Positions 45,806-48,985 of a stretch of 48,985 nt of DNA are shown here, piece by piece. Numbering within the stretch: the stretch's first letter is position 1; each line of letters opens with the position of its first letter. The stretch is from NCBI RefSeq assembly GCF_000520515.1, contig NZ_KI914713.1, positions 1-48,985 on the forward strand, read 5' to 3'. The stretch is from Arthrobacter sp. H20 (GTDB lineage Bacteria > Actinomycetota > Actinomycetes > Actinomycetales > Micrococcaceae). The translations under genes were made by a program, and so were the position numbers. The notes under the pieces are model-generated. The model saw only the letters and a list, made by a program, of their open reading frames with translations. It searched no databases and had not been told where the DNA came from.

Positions 45806-45819
45806 CTTACATGTGTAAG
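45806..45819. promoter_or_regulatory. TetR-type operator 1
   Basis: CTTACATGTGTAAG, a perfect 6-2-6 palindrome, 8 nt upstream of the MDR start. It is identical to operator 2 except for the two central bases. Confidence 0.85.
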
Positions 45820-45838
45820 CTGTTTCTGGAATAGTAGG

Positions 45839-45852
45839 CTTACAGGTGTAAG
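45839..45852. promoter_or_regulatory. TetR-type operator 2
   Basis: CTTACAGGTGTAAG, a perfect 6-2-6 palindrome, centred 33 bp (about three helical turns) from operator 1 and 19 nt upstream of the chosen TetR start. The two sites cover both divergent promoters. Confidence 0.85.
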
Positions 45853-45871
45853 AATGCAAGAGGGGATTGAA

Positions 45872-46561
45872 ATGGCCGAACGGGCCCCGCTCAGCGGGCA
45901 GCGCGTCATCGAGGCTGCGGTGGCGGTTGCCGATCGCGGTGGGCTCGCCGCGGTCAGCATGCGCAACGTTGGCAGTGAACTCGGCGTCGAGGCGATGTCG
46001 ATCTATCACCACATCGCCAACAAGGAAGCGCTGCTCGACGGGCTGGCAGACTGGATCTTTACTCGGATCGAACTACCCGTTCAGGAATCTTCGTGGCGAC
46101 CGGGAATGCTGCTGCGGGCGGCGTCCGCGCGGGATATCCTCTCAAGTCATCCGTGGGCGCTGGCGCTGATCGAGTCACGGGCGAACCCCGGTCCAGCGCT
46201 GATGCGCCACCACAATGCGGTCGTTGGATGCCTGCGACGCGGGGGTTTCCCGGTAGTCCTGGCGTCGCAAGCGTTCTCAGTCATCGACGCCTACGTCTAC
46301 GGGTTCGTCCTGACAGAGCAGAACCTACCTTTCGAAGCGTCCTCCGGTGCCGCGGACTTCGCGGCCACCATTGCGCCACCACCCGATGAGTATCCATACC
46401 TCGCTGAACTAGTTGACGAACTCACCGCCGGTGGCAATTACTCGTTCGCCGCTGAGTTCGACTACGGGCTCGGAGTCATCCTTGACGAACTTGAACGACG
46501 GCTAGCGAAAAACACTTCCCGGCCCAACCTCCACAGTGGAGAAGCTAAGCCGCCCGGCTAG
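45872..46561 (+). CDS. TetR-family transcriptional repressor
   Basis: A 229-residue regulator. The helix-turn-helix is near the N-terminus (RVIEAAVAVADRGGLAAVSMRNVGSELGVEAMSIYHHIANKEALLDGLADW), and the C-terminal helical domain resembles TetR_C regulators of the tetracycline-repressor class (DAYVYGFVLTEQNLPF). I choose ATG 45872, which has a GAGGGG ribosome-binding site, over ATG 45854, which lies immediately after operator 2. It is divergent from the MDR oxidoreductase with two shared operators, so it probably represses both itself and that gene. Confidence 0.92.
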   Translation: MAERAPLSGQRVIEAAVAVADRGGLAAVSMRNVGSELGVEAMSIYHHIANKEALLDGLADWIFTRIELPVQESSWRPGMLLRAASARDILSSHPWALALIESRANPGPALMRHHNAVVGCLRRGGFPVVLASQAFSVIDAYVYGFVLTEQNLPFEASSGAADFAATIAPPPDEYPYLAELVDELTAGGNYSFAAEFDYGLGVILDELERRLAKNTSRPNLHSGEAKPPG

Positions 46562-47048
46562 CAATTGCACTTTCGATAGCCGCAACTACCTCGTCTGATT
46601 CGGGCTCGACGGTAGGGGCGAAACGCGCCACCACCGAGCCCTGATCGTTCACCAGGAACTTCTCGAAGTTCCACTTCACCAGTCCCGGCAGCATCCCGTT
46701 CTTGAACTTGGTCAACTCCGAGTACAGCGGGTGCTGATTCTTGCCGCGCACGTCAGCTTTTTTGGTCAGCGGGAAGGTGACGTCGTAAGTGGTCGAGCAG
46801 AAGGCCTGAATGTCCTCATCGGCGCCTGGCTCCTGGCTCATGAACTGGTTGCAGGGCACACCGACAACCACGAATCCCTGATCCCGATACTTTTTGTACA
46901 GGTTCTCCAGGCCGCCGTACTGGGGGGTGTAGCCGCACTTCGACGCAACATTCACCACCATCACCGTCTTGCCCGAGAAGTCCCCGAACGACGCCTCTGT
47001 GCCGTCGTTCATGGTCAGAGGGATGGAATGCAAATTCGTTCGTGACAT
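46545..47048 (-). CDS. glutathione peroxidase-like thiol peroxidase
   Basis: A 167-residue peroxidase starting at ATG 47048 behind GGGAG. The active-site cysteine Cys38 lies in VVNVASKCGYTPQYGGLENLY, with PCNQFMSQEPG (Gln) and VKWNFEKFLV (Trp, Asn) completing the usual tetrad. It is the Cys, not Sec, form. In actinobacteria these enzymes normally use thioredoxin or mycothiol rather than glutathione. It converges on the TetR gene with a 17-nt overlap. Confidence 0.95.
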   Translation of the reverse strand: MSRTNLHSIPLTMNDGTEASFGDFSGKTVMVVNVASKCGYTPQYGGLENLYKKYRDQGFVVVGVPCNQFMSQEPGADEDIQAFCSTTYDVTFPLTKKADVRGKNQHPLYSELTKFKNGMLPGLVKWNFEKFLVNDQGSVVARFAPTVEPESDEVVAAIESAIASRAA

Positions 47049-47111
47049 GGTTACTCCCAATAGGCGACTGCTTTTCATTCGTACGGTAGCAGCCAGTGGA
47101 TGGGCCTGAGC

Positions 47112-47117
47112 AATAAT
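47112..47117 (+). promoter_or_regulatory. -10-like hexamer AATAAT, six bases before a GTG start
   Basis: AATAAT ends 6 nt before the GTG at 47124, in the 75-nt divergent gap with the peroxidase gene. It fits a leaderless transcript. Confidence 0.45.
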
Positions 47118-47123
47118 GAGTGA

Positions 47124-48059
47124 GTGGCCTCACTGATTAATACCTGGCGAACGCAGCTCCGCAAGACCTTTACGGCTAACGCGGAGGCCCCTCCGTCCTG
47201 GGCTGAGAAACTGGACGAGGGCGACGACGTCGGGTACTTCCCGCCGTCGTCAGCTGCCTGGGCGGTGCACAGCTCCATGACTCCCCTGGTGGGAGGCATC
47301 CGCGCCCTCCTCCTGCAGGCCCTGCATCCGGGAGCCATGGCGGGTGTGCATGACTTCTCCCGGTACCGTGAGGATCCGCTAGGCCGTTTGGCCGGCACCA
47401 TCCAGTGGATCTTCACCGTGACGTACGGATCCGCGGAGGCGGCCAAGGGTGGATCGGCCTGGGTGCAGCGGCTGCATCAGCGGGTCACCGGAACGTATGT
47501 CGATAGCAAGGGCGTCACCCAGGCTTACTCGGCAGCCTCGCCCGACCTGTTGCGCTGGGTGCATCTGGCGTTCACCGACGCCTTCCGCGCCTCCCACCTG
47601 GCCTACGGGTCCGCGATCCCCGGCGGCGCTGACAGCTACGTAGCGGAATGGGCGCAGGCCGGCCGGCTCATGGGGGTAACAGATCCGCCGGAGTCAGCGG
47701 CACAGCTCGCCGCCCAATTGGCAGCGTTCGACGATGAACTGGTGTGCGGACCGCAGGTCACCGAAGCGCTCCGCTATATCAAGCGGCCACCGCTGCCGGT
47801 GTCACAGCGCTTCGGCTATCAGGTGCTGTTTGCGGGTGCCGTGGCAACCCTTGAGCCGCGGCACCGGGAGCTGCTCGGGCTCCGCGTTCCGTCGCTGGGG
47901 CCTATCCCGCTGCCGGTACGCACGGCGACCCGCGTGGTCATGTTCATCGTCCGCCTCGGCCTGGGCCCTGAGGGCCCGAGTGAGGCAGCTGCCAAACGTA
48001 GGCTCGCGCGGCTGAAGGGAACAGCAGCGGAAGCCAACCCACCCCGGCCGGGGATATGA
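47124..48059 (+). CDS. oxygenase MpaB-family protein (DUF2236)
   Basis: A 311-residue soluble, helix-rich protein of the DUF2236/MpaB family: SSMTPLVGGIRALLLQALHPGAMAGVHDFSRYREDPLGRL with the conserved HPGAMAGV histidine, then RVTGTYVDSKGVTQAYSAASPDLLRWVHLAFTDAF (His in WVHLAF) and a late YQVLFAGAVATLEPRHRELLG. Known relatives (latex-clearing protein Lcp, MpaB) are heme b proteins. The substrate here is unknown. It starts at GTG 47124 behind a -10-like hexamer. Confidence 0.9.
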   Translation: MASLINTWRTQLRKTFTANAEAPPSWAEKLDEGDDVGYFPPSSAAWAVHSSMTPLVGGIRALLLQALHPGAMAGVHDFSRYREDPLGRLAGTIQWIFTVTYGSAEAAKGGSAWVQRLHQRVTGTYVDSKGVTQAYSAASPDLLRWVHLAFTDAFRASHLAYGSAIPGGADSYVAEWAQAGRLMGVTDPPESAAQLAAQLAAFDDELVCGPQVTEALRYIKRPPLPVSQRFGYQVLFAGAVATLEPRHRELLGLRVPSLGPIPLPVRTATRVVMFIVRLGLGPEGPSEAAAKRRLARLKGTAAEANPPRPGI

Positions 48060-48148
48060 CCTCCCGCAAAGGGCACGGCTGCTGAATCGGGTGCGCTTTC
48101 CCAGTGAACAGTCACAGTGAGTGGGAAGTATTGCGGAACCAGGATCGC

Positions 48149-48198
48149 CAAAAGAAAAAGCGGTTCTGACCGGCACAATGCCTTGCCAGAACCGCTTT
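48149..48198 (-). terminator. intrinsic terminator downstream of tRNA-Ser
   Basis: A 12-bp perfect stem (48157-48168 with 48187-48198; AAAGCGGTTCTG and its complement) contains a nested GGCA/TGCC hairpin. Read on the minus strand it is followed by TTTTTCTTTT, so it terminates the tRNA-Ser transcript. Confidence 0.85.
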
Positions 48199-48206
48199 CC
48201 AGTGTG

Positions 48207-48291
48207 CGGAGGATGGGGGATTTGAACCCCCGAGGGCGTTAACCCAACACGCGTTCCAGGCGTGCGCCATAGGCCGCTAGGCGAATCCTCC
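48207..48291 (-). tRNA. tRNA-Ser (anticodon GGA)
   Basis: An 85-nt class II tRNA. The acceptor stem is GGAGGAT/ATCCTCC with discriminator G; the anticodon stem-loop is CACGC CTGGAAC GCGTG with anticodon GGA (reads UCC and UCU); a long variable arm (TGTTGGGTTAACGC region) follows; the T arm contains GGTTCAAATCC. CCA is not encoded. The tRNA-Ser/4.5S RNA neighbourhood is common in actinobacteria. Confidence 0.96.
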
Positions 48292-48484
48292 TAGTTTGGA
48301 GCAGATACCAGAATACCCAACGGGCAACGATCTAACGAATCGCCGCTAACCGGACATCGCCGCTGCCCTGTCAGCGGCGATGTCCGCACGGCCCGCAGGC
48401 CAGTATTTGCCGGACATTTCGGTGCCTCGATCGGCACTTTACCCGGTTCGAACCCGACCCCCGGATTCCTGTAGACTATTTCCC

Positions 48485-48571
48485 GGCCCCTCATGCGGTG
48501 TCACCCTGTGAACTCCCCCAGGACCGGAAGGTAGCAAGGGTAAGCGGGCTCTGACAGGTGCATGGGGGGTC
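48485..48571 (+). ncRNA. ffs: 4.5S (small SRP) RNA
   Basis: The signal-recognition-particle RNA core is clear: the apical domain CAGGACCGGAAGGTAGCAAG with the GGAA tetraloop and the AGCA internal-loop side, flanked by CCCCC/GGGGG-rich stem strands. The 5' strand GGCCCCTCATGC (48485-48496) pairs with 48560-48571. The ends are set by that pairing and could be off by several bases. It binds Ffh to target membrane proteins. Confidence 0.92.
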
Positions 48572-48601
48572 TTCTCATCCCCTGACGCTGCAGGAGCACC
48601 G

Positions 48602-48985
48602 ATGAACAACCCCGGCGCCGGCCGCTTTGCCCCCAGCCCATCGGGGGAACTGCATCTGGGGAATCTCCGCACTGCCATCTTTGCCTGGTTGTTTGCGCGC
48701 AGCACCTCACGGGCGTTCCTGCTGCGGATCGAAGACCTGGACCGGACCCGTTCCGGAGCCGGAAACGCCCAGCTCACCGAGCTTGCCGCCGTCGGAATCG
48801 ACTGGGATGGCACGCCAGTCCGCCAAAGTGAGCGGCTAGCTCTGTACCAGGATGCCATTGAGTCATTGCGCAACGCAGGCCTGCTGTACGAGTGTTTCTG
48901 CTCCCGCCGCGACATCGCCGAAGCCGTCAGCGCCCCGCATTCCCTGCCGGGGTCCTACCCTGGCACCTGCCGCAACCTGACGACG
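48602..48985 (+). CDS. gluQRS: glutamyl-Q tRNA(Asp) synthetase, N-terminal part (3' end outside window)
   Basis: A truncated GluRS paralogue that attaches glutamate to the queuosine base in tRNA-Asp. The visible 128 residues begin MNNPGAGRFAPSPSGELHLGNLRTAIFAW, the class I HIGH-type motif (HLGN), then LLRIEDLDRTR and ELAAVGIDWDG. The zinc motif C-x-C...Y-x3-C (CFCSRRD, then YPGTC) distinguishes GluQRS from ordinary bacterial GluRS. The frame is open to the window edge. Its substrate requires Tgt, encoded 25 kb away in the same window. It lies 30 nt after the 4.5S RNA. Confidence 0.93.
   Translation, partial: MNNPGAGRFAPSPSGELHLGNLRTAIFAWLFARSTSRAFLLRIEDLDRTRSGAGNAQLTELAAVGIDWDGTPVRQSERLALYQDAIESLRNAGLLYECFCSRRDIAEAVSAPHSLPGSYPGTCRNLTT

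Noticed and set aside
45854-45871. ATG at 45854 as the TetR start
   Set aside because: It sits 2 nt after operator 2 and has no Shine-Dalgarno sequence; ATG 45872 has GAGGGG at good spacing.

Overview
The window is high-GC, densely coded actinobacterial DNA, most like the Arthrobacter group of Micrococcaceae. This is inferred from gene content: an lhr-nei2 pair, a RamB-type regulator beside aceA and aceB, DUF2254, a DUF4916-type NUDIX protein, a LytR_C protein, an oxygenase-MpaB (DUF2236) protein, and an actinobacterial-style 4.5S RNA. At least seven genes also start six or seven bases after a -10-like hexamer, which fits leaderless mRNAs. No species can be named from the sequence alone.

Layout. 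1-9.8 kb: C-terminal part of the Lhr helicase overlapping a Nei-type glycosylase, a large membrane protein, an RluA-type pseudouridine synthase, DedA and a membrane protein. 9.5-13.2 kb (minus strand): an acyl-CoA dehydrogenase/SDR catabolic pair, DUF2254 (apparently starting at a rare ATC codon) and a small conserved protein. 13.4-14.5 kb: a GH76-like protein. 14.5-18.2 kb: a ferric-iron ABC operon behind an iron-box-like palindrome. 18.3-22 kb: small conserved proteins. 22-25.4 kb: tgt and a YhhQ-type queuosine-precursor transporter, separated by an AbiEi/DUF559 gene that lies between two direct copies of a palindromic element. 25.5-33.1 kb: pyridoxal kinase, polysaccharide pyruvyl transferase, GT2 glycosyltransferase and a large secreted S8 protease with three C-terminal SLH repeats, closed by a 19-bp-stem terminator. 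33.1-38.4 kb: rraA, ramB and, divergently, the glyoxylate-shunt genes aceA and aceB. 38.5-40.3 kb: a FrnE-type DsbA protein, a LytR_C protein and a small partner. 40.3-43.8 kb: a three-gene operon with 4-nt overlaps encoding a membrane protein with a Tat-like signal and two complementary multicopper-oxidase-like proteins. 43.9-48.1 kb: HAD phosphatase, an MDR oxidoreductase/TetR pair with two perfect operators, glutathione peroxidase and an MpaB-like protein. 48.2-49 kb: tRNA-Ser(GGA), 4.5S RNA and the start of gluQRS.

Functional links. Tgt, YhhQ and GluQRS make a salvage-to-glutamylation route for queuosine in tRNA-Asp. The pyruvyl transferase and GT2 next to an SLH protein fit the known rule that SLH domains bind pyruvylated cell-wall polymer. 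RamB is positioned to control aceA/aceB. The strongest candidates for something undescribed are (i) the cupredoxin operon, in which neither oxidase-like protein carries a full set of copper ligands or a normal signal peptide, but the two together have four HxH motifs and the third protein has a TRRVF Tat-like signal; and (ii) the DUF559 gene bracketed by palindromes, whose last codons lie inside one palindrome arm.
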